Assembly (NCBI GenBank): GCA_917880885.1
Contig: OU862921.1
Location: 52,874,508-52,938,507 of the forward strand
Reading direction: 5' to 3'
Source: Limnephilus marmoratus
Lineage: Eukaryota > Arthropoda > Insecta > Trichoptera > Limnephilidae
DNA length: 64,000 nucleotides
Shown here: piece after piece, positions 33,161-46,055 of the stretch
How positions within the stretch are numbered: the stretch's first letter is position 1
How the letters are laid out: the number at the start of each line of letters is the position of its first letter
Made by a program: the position numbers and the translations under genes
The notes under the pieces: model-generated
What the model saw: the letters and a program-made list of their open reading frames with translations, nothing else
What the model was told of the DNA's origin: nothing
Databases searched by the model: none

Positions 33161-33532
33161 TGACGTTGTTGAGTGGTTAACATACTCGGCCACGACTCTG
33201 GAGGTCACGGATTGAAACTCCGAAGTTCGCAAGTAAATTTTATTTGAATAATCTGTGTTATTTTAAAATGTATTCATTTGAAATAATACACAGTGTATTT
33301 GAGATACGTTCCAGAGGGGTAAAACACTTTCTCTATCGCTCTGGGGAAAGACCACCATTCAGAATCGATCGCTGCTTTAAATGGCTTAAGCCGTGTTGGT
33401 GAACAGAGTTAAGATAAGAACTCACCTTCTTCTACCCCTCTCCTTCCCATCCCCATTTCCTTCACCCGAACTGCAGACCCCAATTAGAGTTTCCAATAAT
33501 TAACACAGGGAAAAGTTGGAACTCTTGTACGG
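33161..33532 (+). repeat. SINE family B, most complete copy
   Basis: The tRNA-like head holds an A-box-like segment (gttgagtggttaacatactc) and a B-box-like ggattgaaactcc about 35 bp later. The AT-rich middle and the CT-rich body (cctctccttcccatcccca) follow, ending gttggaactcttgta. It is probably Pol III-derived. The head is the best evidence that family B is a tRNA SINE. Confidence 0.65.
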
Positions 33533-33626
33533 TACTTACTTGCCCACTGTTAATGCAGCACCGGGATTGAACTCTCCGGACGACCGCTCAAACTTGGGCC
33601 TTGGAACATTGCGTCATTCATCAAAC

Positions 33627-34125
33627 CTAACTAACTAACCATCACGCCGTTTTCCCGCAGTGGTAGACAGAGAGAACGGACCCCAAACTACTCGGTCTTG
33701 GCAAACACTCTTTGCCTCGTTCACATTCATAAATCGTCTCATACATACTCTTCTATTATTCTGACTCTTGGCATGGCACAACTCGAGTAACTGATTCATT
33801 TGATCGTGCCATGTCTTCTTCGGGCGACCGCGACTTTTTCTATCGTCGTGTCTCTTTTCTTCGTTCATTCGCTCTACATGCGCAACCATCTGAGGGTCCC
33901 TTTCTTAATCTAATTCATTACGGTTACATCAGCCTTGCATTCTTTGCGAATCTCCACATTTCTCACACGATTATATATGCCTTAACCACACGTGCTCCTC
34001 AGGGTTCTCATTTCTATAGCGTTCAGTCTGCTTTAACCCTTCCTCTGCCTCACTGCCATACATCAGAAACGGTAACAGCACTCCATTGCGAACTGCTAGC
34101 TTCGCTAATTTGGACAGTTTTTTGT
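33627..34125 (-). mobile_element. RTE-like LINE family 1, 3' end
   Basis: On minus the C-terminal reading gives VERMNEEKRHD, RGRPKKTWHDQMNQLLE and NEAKSVCQDRVVWGPFSLS before the stop at 33635; upstream are broken pieces (TVSDVWQ.., ERYRNENPEEH). The 3' end is ggcgtgatggttagttagtt. Same family as 10900-11490 and 45480-46055. Confidence 0.8.
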
Positions 34126-35532
34126 TGACGATTTTCAATTATAAATTAATCGCGATTTATTTTTAATGAACGCAATTAAAACGGTTCAATTACAACATTT
34201 TCACTGCGAAATAATCACGACAGAAAAATTACTTCCCTGAAATAAAAGGTTTTTAGTTACGCCTAGTCTTAGTTATCTCAAACCTCCCCTGACGTCAAAT
34301 TGTTTAAATTTTGCGTAGCTTCATTAAACAGATCGCTCCCATTTCACGTCACAATGGGTGAGTAAGTCTAGTCGCAAGATTTCATCATAATAATTTGTAG
34401 AAACGGTGCCCTAGTGGAAGGTTCTCAGGCTCGCAGTTTCCCATCTCTGGCACAGGGAAGCTGGCACTGGGAATGGAAGTGGAGGCTATAAGCCCACAGT
34501 AGGAGCAGTTCCGGAGCCATTAGATATTCTACAGGAATTAACTGTAAAGTAGAGCTCGTGCCGCCTGTAATTGTTTTTATAGGTGACAATAATCGTACAT
34601 CAGAAAAAGAGTTATCGCGGAATCTACTTCGCCTCGGGAGCGTCGCCATTTGAATAAATTTGAATAGGAAACGCTTTCATTTTGGTAGGTGCTGGTAGGA
34701 ACTTCATTTTATGGGAAATGGCTACAATAATTGTTTTACAGTTGCTGCCATTCCTCGGGAATATTCATCGATTATGTACATTTTTTTATGATTCTGTACG
34801 AATACATAAATATTCAATGGCGGATATTAAATTATTGATGGTACCTCTGACTTATTGAATAAATCCACCATGGTTAGAAAAAAAATGTTATTAAATATAT
34901 TTTCAGAGTACTTTTATAAGCAGTTATAAGTGGTTGTAATATCTCTTACCATACGTATAAATTTCCACATCGACGAGTTATAATATTTGGTAAAAGTTTT
35001 TAATCCAAATTATGCCGCTTGGATGATCGACAGAATTTGGTTAGGATCAAAAACATAGGGTGACAATAGATCGTTCCTAGGAAGACGCTATTTACATTTG
35101 GGGGATTTTGAATTATGGCGCTGTATTGAAAATCATTAAGGGTCAGTTGTTATACAGAATTTGAAGAATTCATCAAATTTCATGTTTAAATTTTAAATTC
35201 TGTGAAAGTGTTGTTAAAGTACTAGTATTTTTTCAGTCCTGTAAAACAACCGGTCCATGATAAAATAATAACAAAACTGAAATAAATCTCTCACAGAAAT
35301 TGAATTTTAAGTATCGTCTTTCTTTTTAGATATCATCAATTTTATCTATTAATTTAAAATGTTTGTAACAGAATGACAAATGATGTTTTTTTTTTTTTTT
35401 TATTTCACAAAAAAACACCGTTGAAAGTGGTTAATTTCCGTTCCAGAAATATTGTGACATGAACGTAATTTCCCTTTTATTTTTTTATTTATTATTTGAT
35501 ACAATAGTGTACATTTAAAATAATAATAATAA
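34126..35532. other. Unassigned
   Basis: No gene or repeat recognised; an open frame at 34425-34649 (-) has no known domain. Confidence 0.4.
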
Positions 35533-35930
35533 TAGCCTTTATTCAGACAGCAAATTAGGTACATTACATTATTTATAATAAACTTTCATATTTACAACAC
35601 TTATCATGCATCTACTCCCTGTCTGTATGTCACTAGTTGACAAAGGCCTCCTCCAACTGTCGCCATTTCTCTATATCATTAGCTACTCTTGTCAATGTAC
35701 CACCTGCTTTGGCTTTGATATCATCAACCCACCGTCTAAATGGTCTACCTCGTTTTATAATATACTTTAATAATGTTAGACTTTTTGGGTGGCTTACCCG
35801 TGCTGAGACTCCCATATTTTTCACTATCCCCTGGAGCGCTTTTTGCCACAATATGGCATTATTTAAAATACCTCGGATTGCTTTACTGCACTTTTTTGGC
35901 AAATTTTCCCCTATTTGTAAGTAATCAAGT
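35521..35930 (-). mobile_element. RTE-type LINE 3' end
   Basis: The minus frame 35902-35633 ends KRGRPFRRWVDDIKAKAG..VANDIEKWRQLEEAFVN, the signature last 45 residues of RTE-clade ORFs (RGRPxxRWxDD.., WRxLEEAF). A (TTA)n microsatellite at 35521-35535 is the usual RTE tail. It is 5'-truncated, with no RT domain left. Confidence 0.8.
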
Positions 35931-36779
35931 AAAAGTTTACGTTTTTATAATATTTTTTTTACAAATCCTACAAATATTTGAAAATCGACAAACGATAGGT
36001 GAATTCATTGGCTGTATAGAACTATGATAAGGTTGTATGTTTCCATATTATAATTCGGTGGTATGATTTTTTCAAAGTGGGTGAAAAATATTCACAATGA
36101 TCACTATAAAATCTCGAGCGATCGGAGAAAATTTTTTTAAATTGCGATGACGCTCCAGTGGTTATACACACAGTTAATTTTTAGTTCACAATATTTTATT
36201 TATGTGTTTGAGAAATTGTCACGGGTTATTTGACGTGTAGGGTTGGAAATAGATTTTACGAAAACCGTAATATTAGAAACTAAGGAATCTTACTATTGCA
36301 AAAGGCCAAGAGACTGATATTTTTATGCGTAAGACTTATTGCCATGGTCACCCTGTGTTTACGAGGGAGAATGTATTGCGCTCTAGTTTGATGTTTCGAC
36401 TGAAAATTCGAGTTGGCGCCCCGAGATTGCGGGATGCTGGATATGTACCGCGAGTATTAATAATTTTAAACTAATTTGGAGGCTGCGATTCAAAAGTTGG
36501 GCATATTATCGAATCCCGCAAGGCTAACGAGATTAGTGGAAGTTTCACAAAGCAGCGGAGACGCCGACGCCCGGAGGTGTAGATAACAGATTACATCCCC
36601 ACAATGATAATATATCGGTTTAAGGAGCTAATTCCATTGAATTTACTACATATTATTATTTTCGTAGATCTCCGCATTTATGGACGTCTTTGTGTGTGAG
36701 CTCCACTACGTTACTGAAACTAAGGTACAGTTTGGTGAATGTTGGCGAATAAATAACTTGTGTGTGTACAAACAAATCT
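35931..36779. other. Unassigned
   Basis: Nothing recognised. Confidence 0.4.
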
Positions 36780-36794
36780 TAACTTTCAAGCCGA

Positions 36795-37300
36795 CATTTT
36801 CTTCTTCTTCTTCCTTGCGCTGTCCCAACTCATTGCCTAGGTAGGCTGTTGGGGTCGGCTCTTCTCGTTCTGAGGTTGTAATTTCTTCTGTTCTGAGTAT
36901 CGCCTTCATCCAGGCCGTTTCTCTGAAGAATTTTGGAGCATTGAGTCATCCAGGAGTTCTTCGGTCTTCCTTTGGATGACTGTCGATGAAGCTTCATAGA
37001 CATTGCCTGCTTCATTGTGTGGTCTGATGGTCTCCGTCTTATGTGCCCATACCATCTCAACTGTCGTTCCTTCAGCTTACTATTTACGTCTGTGACACCC
37101 AGGCTACCACGAATGCGTGAACTTTTGATCTTATCTTTTAGTGATGCTCCTGCCGACCATCTAAGCATTCGCATTTCTGCTGTTTCGAGTTGCCTAGAGT
37201 AGGAGTTGTACATAGTCCAGCATTCGGAGCCATACAAGACATTTTCAAGCAGACATTTTGTTAATACTGATTGTAATGTCCAATAAAAACTCGTTTTCAC
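36795..37300 (-). mobile_element. RTE/BovB-like LINE, C-terminal fragment
   Basis: The minus frame 37300-36830 reads VLYGSECWTMYNSYSRQLE, AEMRMLRWSAGASLKDKI, IRGSLGVTDV, RWYGHIRRRPSDH and RRNYNLRTRRADP. These are the successive blocks after the RT domain in RTE-clade elements. It is a different family from 35521-35930. A (TTC)n run follows at 36800-36815. Confidence 0.85.
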
Positions 37301-37619
37301 AGTTTCTGATCGCTTTAGTTTTAACTACCTTCTAATTTCAATGGCATAACAATAGTGAGCAACGAATCTTTAAATTAACAAATAAAGATGAGAAAAAAGC
37401 CCTTTCTACAAGAAAATAAATGATAAATAAATGTCAAATCAACACAAGGATCGTGTGATAGCTTAATTATTAGAAAAAATCTTTGTTGTTTTTGTACCCA
37501 TATTTTTCATAAAGATAGACGCCGCTTTTCAGCTTTTGTGAACTGCACATCACTGGTAGGTACAGACATTTTTGTAGGAACCACTAGTAATTTGAATTTA
37601 AATGCAGGCAATATTAATT

Positions 37620-37955
37620 TAGTTTCAATTTGGGAGGCGGGAATGGGTACCGCCGCCCCGGGAACCTTTATTGGATAACCAACACCTCTGCCATAGGTCA
37701 CCCCAAGTGGTTCACTACGTTTGGTGATTTAGCAGGGATGCCCGGGTTCATGGGGTGAGGTTTGTCTAGGTCCTGGAGGCGGATGACCATGACATACTGA
37801 ACCCCAGATTCCTACCCACCCCTTAAACCCTTTTCCTTTCCAGAACTCTCCTCTCCTTCCTTTCCTTAGTAAAACCTTCCACACAGCATCCCCAAAGATG
37901 ACATAGGCCCTGAGGGAAATTATTTTCCTCAGGGCCTCCTGTGTGGAGCTCATGT
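37620..37955 (-). repeat. Repeat family A copy
   Basis: On minus it starts gagctccacacaggaggccc, then tgaggaaaataatttccctc, and ends with the tatggcagaggtgttggtta and cccggggcggcggtacccat modules. It holds the clearest 5' end of the family. Confidence 0.8.
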
Positions 37956-38880
37956 AAAAAAAAAAACTGAAACGCACATGCGTTGAATCGCGCTTCTAAA
38001 TGACGAAACAGTGTTTTGAAACGAACCGCCATTGTGTCTCGAGTGACGTTCGTAATTGCATCGTAGCTCTTTAACTACTTACTAACCTCTGTGTTTCCAT
38101 TCTTTTCTGATAACATCGCTTTCGTAAATTTGAACGCTTAATAAAAGTTTATCTATTTTAATACTAAATCTCTTTTTTTTAAATGCATCCCAATACAGCT
38201 AATAAGTTCTTTAGCGATCAGCGGAGCACGTTAACTCAAGACAGCATTATTGTCTTTAGTATTGTTTTGAATCGTCAACATATTACACGTGTTATGAATG
38301 TACCTGCCTACTTCTATTGGATATTTAATATTGCTACTATTTATTTATAATTTCTCATTTACTATACCTTGATATGGTCCAAATTTGTTCTCAATATATT
38401 GGAGAATATTAATAAAAAATAAACTAAACATATTTCTACCTGCTTACCTATTTGTTTATTATGTTAATAATGCGACGAAAAGAATGTTTTTAATTTATAT
38501 AATCAAAGAAAATGATTTATTTGTTGCGTAATTTGAGTTTTTCTTTTGATCTCCTTCAGTTATGGAAATTCTGCCAAATCAATTGGATTTTATGTTATTT
38601 ATTTAGCGGAAGTCGTTACTTCCGCATCCGGCGGAAACTTTGCAAGAACTCAACGAATTAATAACACAATCAACATTCGTTTATTTGACTTATCGGCCAA
38701 GGCGGTGCTTTAGACTTATTAACCCCTTAAGTATTTATGGTAATGCTGTTATTTACAAATATTAATTATTTCAAATCTAACGCTATTTTAAATATTTCAG
38801 GAGCGGAATGGTTTCTGATATTAAATTTGATGATTTATTATTTCATTTTCACATGATTGAAGACAAATGAATTACTCATG
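37956..38880. other. Unassigned
   Basis: Nothing recognised. Confidence 0.4.
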
Positions 38881-38888
38881 TCTTATTG

Positions 38889-39090
38889 GGTTCCATGCCA
38901 ACTCAGAATAAAACCAATTCAGAACCACCTCAGAAAGGACATTAAAAGGTATGAAAAAATAATTTTAAAATTGCCGGTAACCCAAACCTAACTTAACCTA
39001 TTTAACCGTTTTTTTTATATTTTTTATAAGAACTCTTAATTACCTTTCTGAGGTTCTGAATTGGTTTCATTCTGAGTTGGCCGGTCACCG
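38889..39090. mobile_element. hAT-type MITE, copy 2, with perfect 8-bp duplication
   Basis: 202 bp between exact tcttattg repeats (38881-38888, 39091-39098). Inverted ends ggttccatgccaactcagaa / ..ctgagttggccggtcaccg. An 8-bp target duplication is diagnostic of hAT and a few other superfamilies. Non-coding. Confidence 0.9.
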
Positions 39091-39133
39091 TCTTATTGAT
39101 TTCGAGATTATTAGAAGAAAATTATTTGGATAT

Positions 39134-39323
39134 TATTTTTTTTTTTTAAGAAAGACAAACATTCCCGGGTTACAAATAATCCAACAGTGCTTGAAAATCT
39201 CCTACTACCACCACAGAAAGCCGATAATGTTGCTTGTGTTGTGATGGAGGACTTAGCCAGCCGAGTAATCGAACACGCGACGCTCGGGTGGTACCGAAGC
39301 GCCCACTCAACCACTGACCGGTC
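39134..39323 (-). repeat. tRNA-derived SINE family A-T, copy 1
   Basis: On minus it starts gaccggtcagtggttgagtg, with a Pol III B box (gtgttcgatta) 40-50 bp later, a body with ggctttctgtggtggtag, and a poly(A) tail (39134-39147 as T run). The partner is 48006-48205. Confidence 0.85.
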
Positions 39324-39988
39324 AATTGTTACCGTTATTAATGTAGTTGCCAATAACTTATAAAAATTAAATCAATTTAATTTCCAAACACAAGCCTATA
39401 AAGTAAAAACAACATCATTGGAAAATAAAACTTTATACCCAGCATATTTTTCATTACATTCATACAAATGTTATTTTTTAATAAGATTATGTAGTATTTA
39501 TTTACCGTTTTCTATTACTAAAGTAAATTTAAATTAAATTCGATTCAATAAAAAATTAAAAGAATTGGTTTAATAAATTATAAGGGAAATAACAATATTG
39601 TGAACCTAATGATTCATATCTTCAGGGAAAATCAACTCAATGTTTTTGTCAAATATAATCCTAAAAGGTTTTTAAAAAATCGTTGGAAAATAAAACTATA
39701 TAGGATATTTTTTGTTACATAAATATATTTTTAATAAATATTACGTAGTATTTAATTTACCGTTTTTTGTTCGTAGAAAAATCACGGTACTTTATAGTAC
39801 CAATTTTGAAAGACAATCAAAATAATTTTCTTTTAAAATATATCATAGGTATCTATGTACCAACTTCATCGCTTATCGAAATTATTCTTCACAAAAGCAA
39901 TTCCAATTTTGAAAAGACACTTTAATTCAAAGCAGCTTTGAGTTTGTACTATTTAACGTGAATAATTTCAATAAAAAATAACGCACAA
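39324..39988. other. Unassigned
   Basis: AT-rich; nothing recognised. Confidence 0.4.
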
Positions 39989-39991
39989 TAA

Positions 39992-40417
39992 GTGCTAGTT
40001 CAGACTCGGCGATAAACGGGCGATTGATAAAATCGTGCGGTTTGAACCCCAAAAATGTCGACTGTTAAAACATCGGCGGTTAGTTAGCGATTAGCGATCA
40101 GTTTCAAGATGGAAGTCGCAGAGGAACTAGCGAGTCTGTGGCTGCTCCAGAAAAAATAAAGAAAAGAAGGAAAAGGCAGTGGTGCAATCTCGCGGTGCCC
40201 GCAACGCTACTGAACGCTGAGGAAGATCTCCATAGTAATAAAACCTCGCGGGCGCCGCACGATTCTATTTTCTAGCGGTTGAGTGACGGTAACCGCGCGG
40301 TTGGACTAACCGCGCGATTATGTCTGAATGATTATATAAATACCTGCGTAAATAAGACCCACGCGGTTCCCGCGCGATTCTCAAACCGCGTGGTTCCCGC
40401 CGTGTCTGAACTAGCAC
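39992..40417 (+). mobile_element. Harbinger-derived MITE with TAA duplication
   Basis: Inverted ends gtgctagttcagactcggcg / ..gtctgaactagcac lie between taa repeats (39989-39991, 40418-40420), the TWA target of PIF/Harbinger. Inside, an ATG at 40109 begins EVAEELASLWLLQKK, after which a stop and a basic stretch (KKRRKRQW) follow. This looks like the N-terminus of a Harbinger transposase with the remainder deleted. Confidence 0.85.
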
Positions 40418-40420
40418 TAA

Positions 40421-43400
40421 GAACAACGGAAATCAGTCAGTGTGTTTAATATGATTTTTTTTTTCAAATTAAACAAATAAAATATAGACCTACTCCAAAT
40501 TAAAAATAGCTTCATCTTTCTAATAGTACCTACACGGAGATACCTTTCTATCGAAGACATCGACCCTATCGAGGGGCATCATTGTTAGAGACTTCTTCCT
40601 GAAAACTTAGAAAGAGCCTGCGGGACCCGAGTTACTCATAACTGATCAGCACCACCCGTCAAAACGTTCTAAGTCGTCCTGCCTGCTTTTGAAATTTGAA
40701 GGCTTTTGAATTAAATTCATTCGCACGGAACCTACTCCGAAAATCCCTAACAATTATTATCGATATCCGTATCGAACTTGAGGTGGTTACTCAACTTAAC
40801 AACGCGAAGAGCGCACGTATGATTTGTTTGAAGTTCGAAGGTGATTACCTGATTACTTAATGAAGAAGTTATTTGTTCGAGTGAGTTAGCTTATTTTACT
40901 TGCCTAGACTGGTTCCAGGAAACTTACCAATTGAGGAAATAGTTCCCAGGCAAAGTTATGCTAATACTAGTGGATATTTTTTCCAGGAACCAAATAAATA
41001 TTCGTAGTAGTATAATACATTAATTATAGATGATGTAAGTTAAATGAATCTTGCAAAAATGAGTTAACAGTTATTCTAATGAACATTATTTAACCCTCAA
41101 ATGTTAAAATATTTCAGCTTTGCAATAAAATTCAAATAAATGGAATATTTCTGAACCGATTGGAAAACGAAAAATTGGTTTTTAAAGGTGATGACATACG
41201 CTTTCAAATTTTGTAATTCGAAATAAACAAAAATGATGTTTGTAATGTAAAATTTTGAATGCGCTTTTTCTTAAAGATTTCTGATAACAATTTTTTTTAC
41301 ACACATGTTTTATTTGATAAATGTATTACAAACGACATCGTCAATTAAATTCGTGTCCTTTCATGTATAAATAATTCCCATAATGGGTATGAAACTTTGG
41401 TTTCATAAAGGTGTACATTTTAATTATTTTGTGGTTAAATTTTAGATTTGAAAATAAAGCGAGGTGTTGTTTTTTCTTTCTAACTTTAGATCATATTGGT
41501 AACCAAGATAGTAAGGGAAACACAATGATTTCTATGAGACTTATATGAGTTGTTACGAAAAGCGAACAAATTGACCTGAGGGCTAAATAAAGAAAAAATG
41601 TGGAAAAGTTTATAATCTCTTTTTTAAATTCAATGTTATTTTCTAATTATTAATTCCGACTTAAGAATACTTGATTAGTTAATACTAAACATTTGTCTGG
41701 TAGTATTGGAGTTATATTAATAAATGACAAGTTTGATTGTATTCCTAATAAATCGTTGGAATTTTACAAAAACGACGTTCAAAAGAAAAATCAAATAGTA
41801 TATTGAGACCAGCTGAAGTCCCAGGCGTTGCCAGAAGTTTTTCCGGCGTAAAATTGTTTAAAATCAGATGAAGATAGTAATTTTCCTCTTATTTTGATCG
41901 TCCGGTGTGTGAAATTTCATCAAGAAGCATCAAACTTAGGTTTGAAATGGTGGGAAAAGAGAGAGAGGTGGTTTTAGAAATCGCCCAGTGATCTATAGTG
42001 ATTTTGTTCTTGAAGGTCAGATGTGCGAAATTATAATCTTTCTCGGAATAAAAAAATAGATTTAAACCCACCCAACTACAGACACTAATTTTTATGTATT
42101 TTGTACATTATATAATATATACACAATAAAACAAATATAAATATCAAAAGGTATTTCAATGACGGATCTTAATTTGAGAATGTTGGCGCTAATGAAAGCG
42201 GCGATATTTCGATATCGGAAATGATCGTCGCCCCCAGCGATGATCCGTCTCCCGCACAGACTGGCCAAGTTTAATCCAACTTCTCCCCAGATGGAGGCTC
42301 TTGCTGTAGCAGTGGAAACTGGGTAGAGATACAGCCTCCACCGGGTTCCGTGCTTAGAGATGAAGCCTTCAGCGGCAGATGTTTGGTGGGAAAACCGCGG
42401 AATTGGGAAATTAACTCGGGGTCCATATCCCGCCCCGGGCGAGAAAACTGGGACACCCTGTATACTGGGGGGTCAATAAGATTAAAGCCTGATTTACAAG
42501 GGGGAGCACTCATAAGGGATCAATGCTAATTTCTATTTCGATTTTGCGCACCGACAGTGCTATCTCATACCTGCATCATTTCAGAATGGCCTATTTTAAT
42601 TATCGTTTATTTCGACGAAACACACATCGCATTCCTTTTGGAAAAGAAACATTAAACACACACAACAATGTCGATGTTATTAATATGATGGTTATAGTCT
42701 GACGATATAACTAATCATATTAATAATTTTAAAATAGTTACACTCATTACAGAAATTATTTTACAATCCGCTTCTTCCATTTTTACAGTCAAGCTTTCAA
42801 TTTTCCAGTTGAATCTCTGTGGATTTCCGCCGTATGTTTTTCCTAGCGGAGAAACTTTTGAAAAATTAAAACAACTGTAAAACTTTTAAAACGGGAATGA
42901 TGAGTATCGTGGGAATGAGAACCACATTTGGCGTAGGCACATAAGTAGCTATTGATAACTACGAGGAGCCAGTACGGTATAAATAAAGAAATATAATAAT
43001 AATAAAATGAAAAAAAAAATTAAATAGTTTCGATAGTTTTCCCTTTGGTATCACAATATAATTGTATGAAATTATGAGATGAAAATATTTCACGCGTAAA
43101 AATAAAGTGTGGGAAATAAAGTTCGTTTCAGCCGTCATAAAGGTAAATTTGCATTACACAAGCCGAAGAACGAAACGAAGATTTAACAGCATATTTTCTT
43201 TAAGGAAAGCAAAGTTTTGATCAGAAAACCGGATCAGAAAAGTGGAAGTTCATAAAGTTCTCACTGTTGTGATTTACGTAGTTGCGCACAGGGCGGATAC
43301 GTATTCTGTTCTCTGTTTTCAGCATGCTTACCACTACTGATGTGCCCACTATTGCAATGAATTTATAAAGAACTTACACGGAAAGAAGTATTATAAATGT

Positions 43401-44224
43401 TATTGGTGTCATTTTATATAGTATCTTTGGTGGTCTTTACCTGATGATGTTTCAAATGCTTCGTATATACGAATTCATCGTAAATTATAGGCATTATAAT
43501 AAAATAATCATTTTTTTACATTTTTACTGGACAAAATAAATTAAGATTTTGTCTTATACATTTTTGAATTTTCACATGAATCGAACAATATTAATACGGT
43601 ACGTCTGCGTGGTTGAATTTCAGAACCCAGCTTCGAGTGCATGTCTCACGCCACGCCATACACGCCGCGCCACATATAACATCTGTGTACGTCGAATTTC
43701 ACACAAAGCTACTGTTATAATTCGGTTTCAAATTCAAGAATTCATCACAAAATTTCGCTACTTCCGTCAGCAGGTCGGATGGGGACGTCTCCCCCTTATG
43801 TTTAACTTCTACGAATTTGTGAATATGTAGTATCTCTCCGGATATGGAAAAATTGACGGTAATACATGTTGTATCAAGCGGCTATATATTACTTATGACG
43901 CCATTGCTGTGTCTCGGTTACTTTGTCCCGGTGACTAGCTACACTGGATGACAGTGCATCCGAGGAATGGGCTATTTTTGGAACCAGTTTCGATTGGATT
44001 TATAAAATGATCACCAACACTAACTTAGCGAAGCTGAACCAAAAGCCGCCCGCAGGGCCTAGCAGTAAAATTCTGCGGAGCGGGTTTTTAACAGCTAGTA
44101 ATGAATTCTTCTTCTTCAATCTTCGCAAATTAAAATGAATTATTCCTATAATGCACCCGTTTTCTAAATCATAACTGAGTACTGTCATTGAATTGGCATG
44201 CAGCAATTAGAGATAGAATGTATC
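40421..44224. other. Largely unassigned 3.8 kb
   Basis: I see no gene. About 43990-44098 ends gtttttaacagctagtaatg, which resembles a Helitron 3' end, but the upstream part is too degraded to call. The GC-richer 42170-42510 stretch has open frames without known domains. Confidence 0.35.
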
Positions 44225-44545
44225 TACGTCATTTTGGAGACTCTGTTTGAAAGGGTATTTTAAGGAAATGAAGGTCAAGAGGTTCTAGGAAGAAAAGGGG
44301 TATGAGTGGTTGTCAGTGTCCAGGAGTGAAAGACATACAGATGCATCACTCTGATGAGATGGGGAAGTCAAAAGCCTCTCGAAATTTGGCCCGCCACGCA
44401 GTTTATGGGCTGTCGTTTCCGCTGTCAAGACCTGGACAAATCTGTCGACGGCCGTAAGCTTTCCACCTGTGGTAATCTATGTCAGAGTTGTTGGTTTTCT
44501 AATTAATGACTGACGGAGCGGCGGTATCCATGCCTACCCCTTAGT
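44225..44545 (+). repeat. Repeat family A copy, diverged
   Basis: Modules ttctaggaagaaaaggggta, cctggacaaatctg and gagcggcggtatccatg are in family order with many mismatches. Confidence 0.55.
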
Positions 44546-45479
44546 TTTTTTAGAGCATCACTAACGTGTTAAAAGCTCCAGGAATGAACCTCGAAACTTC
44601 TGTGCCACCTCCAGACGCAGTGGTTTAATCGCAGCTGCCATGGTAAGGATTAATGCAAGAAGGCTTAACTCAAAAGTTTTAGGAAACTCTCTCCAAAGTC
44701 AAATATTTATTTATAGGAACACATACGATGAATCCACAAAAGTTTTGCATTTTATAAAAACACCTGCGTAGAATCTATACTGCAGATGATTCCGTCTTAA
44801 AACTTCATCAAAAGAACAATCCTTAGGTAAACTAATTTAAATTCCTTCACCAACGTCTTTACTCTGCGAACGCTTCAATGAATGACTATACTTGTAGGTA
44901 TTAAGTCTACTTTGAAAGTAAAGTAAGGGAGCGTGAATAAAGTTTGTTTTACAATAACAAAAGTGCAGTTTGCTCTTGAAATTGTGTTTCAGGCAATCGT
45001 GACATTGTCGGGAGAAAACGGTTTTTGCGTAGAAACTGAACGCGATAAACCAAACAAGCTTAGCGGGGCTTAGACAAGTATTTCCACCGCAAGCTTTTTC
45101 CCAGTATCCCCAGTCTTGGTCAGGGCGGGAGTGGAAAATAAAGTTATTGGAAAATTAAAATTAAATTCTCAAAAACAGTCACGATTTTAATCTTCGATTT
45201 ATTCATTTCAGATAGATGAATTTAAGCCGTTTTTTAATAAAAATAAATATTTATAAAGGTTTGGTTTTGTTAAGCTTTAACAATACCTTCTTCCCACATT
45301 CAGCAATTCTGCCCTAATAACGAACAGTATTGCAAGTTGCAAAACTGTCCGAAAAGTTTATGAACGATGGGAAACCAAACTTGATAAAACAATGGTTACA
45401 TTCCACATAACTTTTTTTCACTCCATATTTTCAATAAAATTCAAGTCAGCTTCCTTGGGCATCCCCAACTTCTTCTGCC
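44546..45479. other. Unassigned
   Basis: Nothing recognised. Confidence 0.4.
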
Positions 45480-46055
45480 ATTTACATTTGCGTCTTATAT
45501 TCTACACGCTCAAAACATCTGAGGGTCCTTTTCTTAATCTTACTCATTACATCAATCTCCACATTTCTCACGAAATCATACATGGTTGTACCACACATAT
45601 GCCTCAGCGATCTTATTTCTACAGCATTCAGTCTACGTTCATCCTTCATCCACCAGTTCTGTGCCTCACTGCCATACATCAGGGTAGGTATCAGTACCTA
45701 CTCCACTGTTGACTGCTATCTTCACTTCTTTGGATAGTTTTTTGTTAGCGCCAACGGCATTCAGTCCTCCACTAATAGAGTTACCTGCATTTACCCTTCT
45801 TTCAATATCTCTGTCAGCCTTCCCATCTCTCGTAAACATACTTCCCAGATACACAAACTCATCCACCTGTACCAAGTATTCATCATTCACTAATTTATTG
45901 CACACTGTTTTCGTATTCTTTCTATCAAACACCATGACTTTAGATTTACTTAAGTTCATCATTAAGTCATTCTTCTTACATATTTCGTTCATTCTAGATT
46001 CGAAAGATCTTCCATACTGCTACAAATCAGCACCGCATTATCAGCATATAACAGG
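45480..46055 (-). mobile_element. RTE-like LINE family 1, RT end fragment
   Basis: The minus strand reads LLYADNAVL (the RT catalytic box, with N replacing the second D), then DLMMNLSKSKVMVFDRK, VDEFVYLGSMFTRDGKAD, DIERRVNAGNSISGGLNAVG and, in another frame, MYGSEAQNWWMKDERRLNAV. The order of blocks is that of the palm-thumb region. A frameshift near 45670 and the lost aspartate make it dead. Confidence 0.85.

Noticed and set aside
42271..42513. 80-codon open frame on minus in GC-richer DNA
   Set aside because: No domain or conserved motif is recognised, and there is no splice or promoter context.
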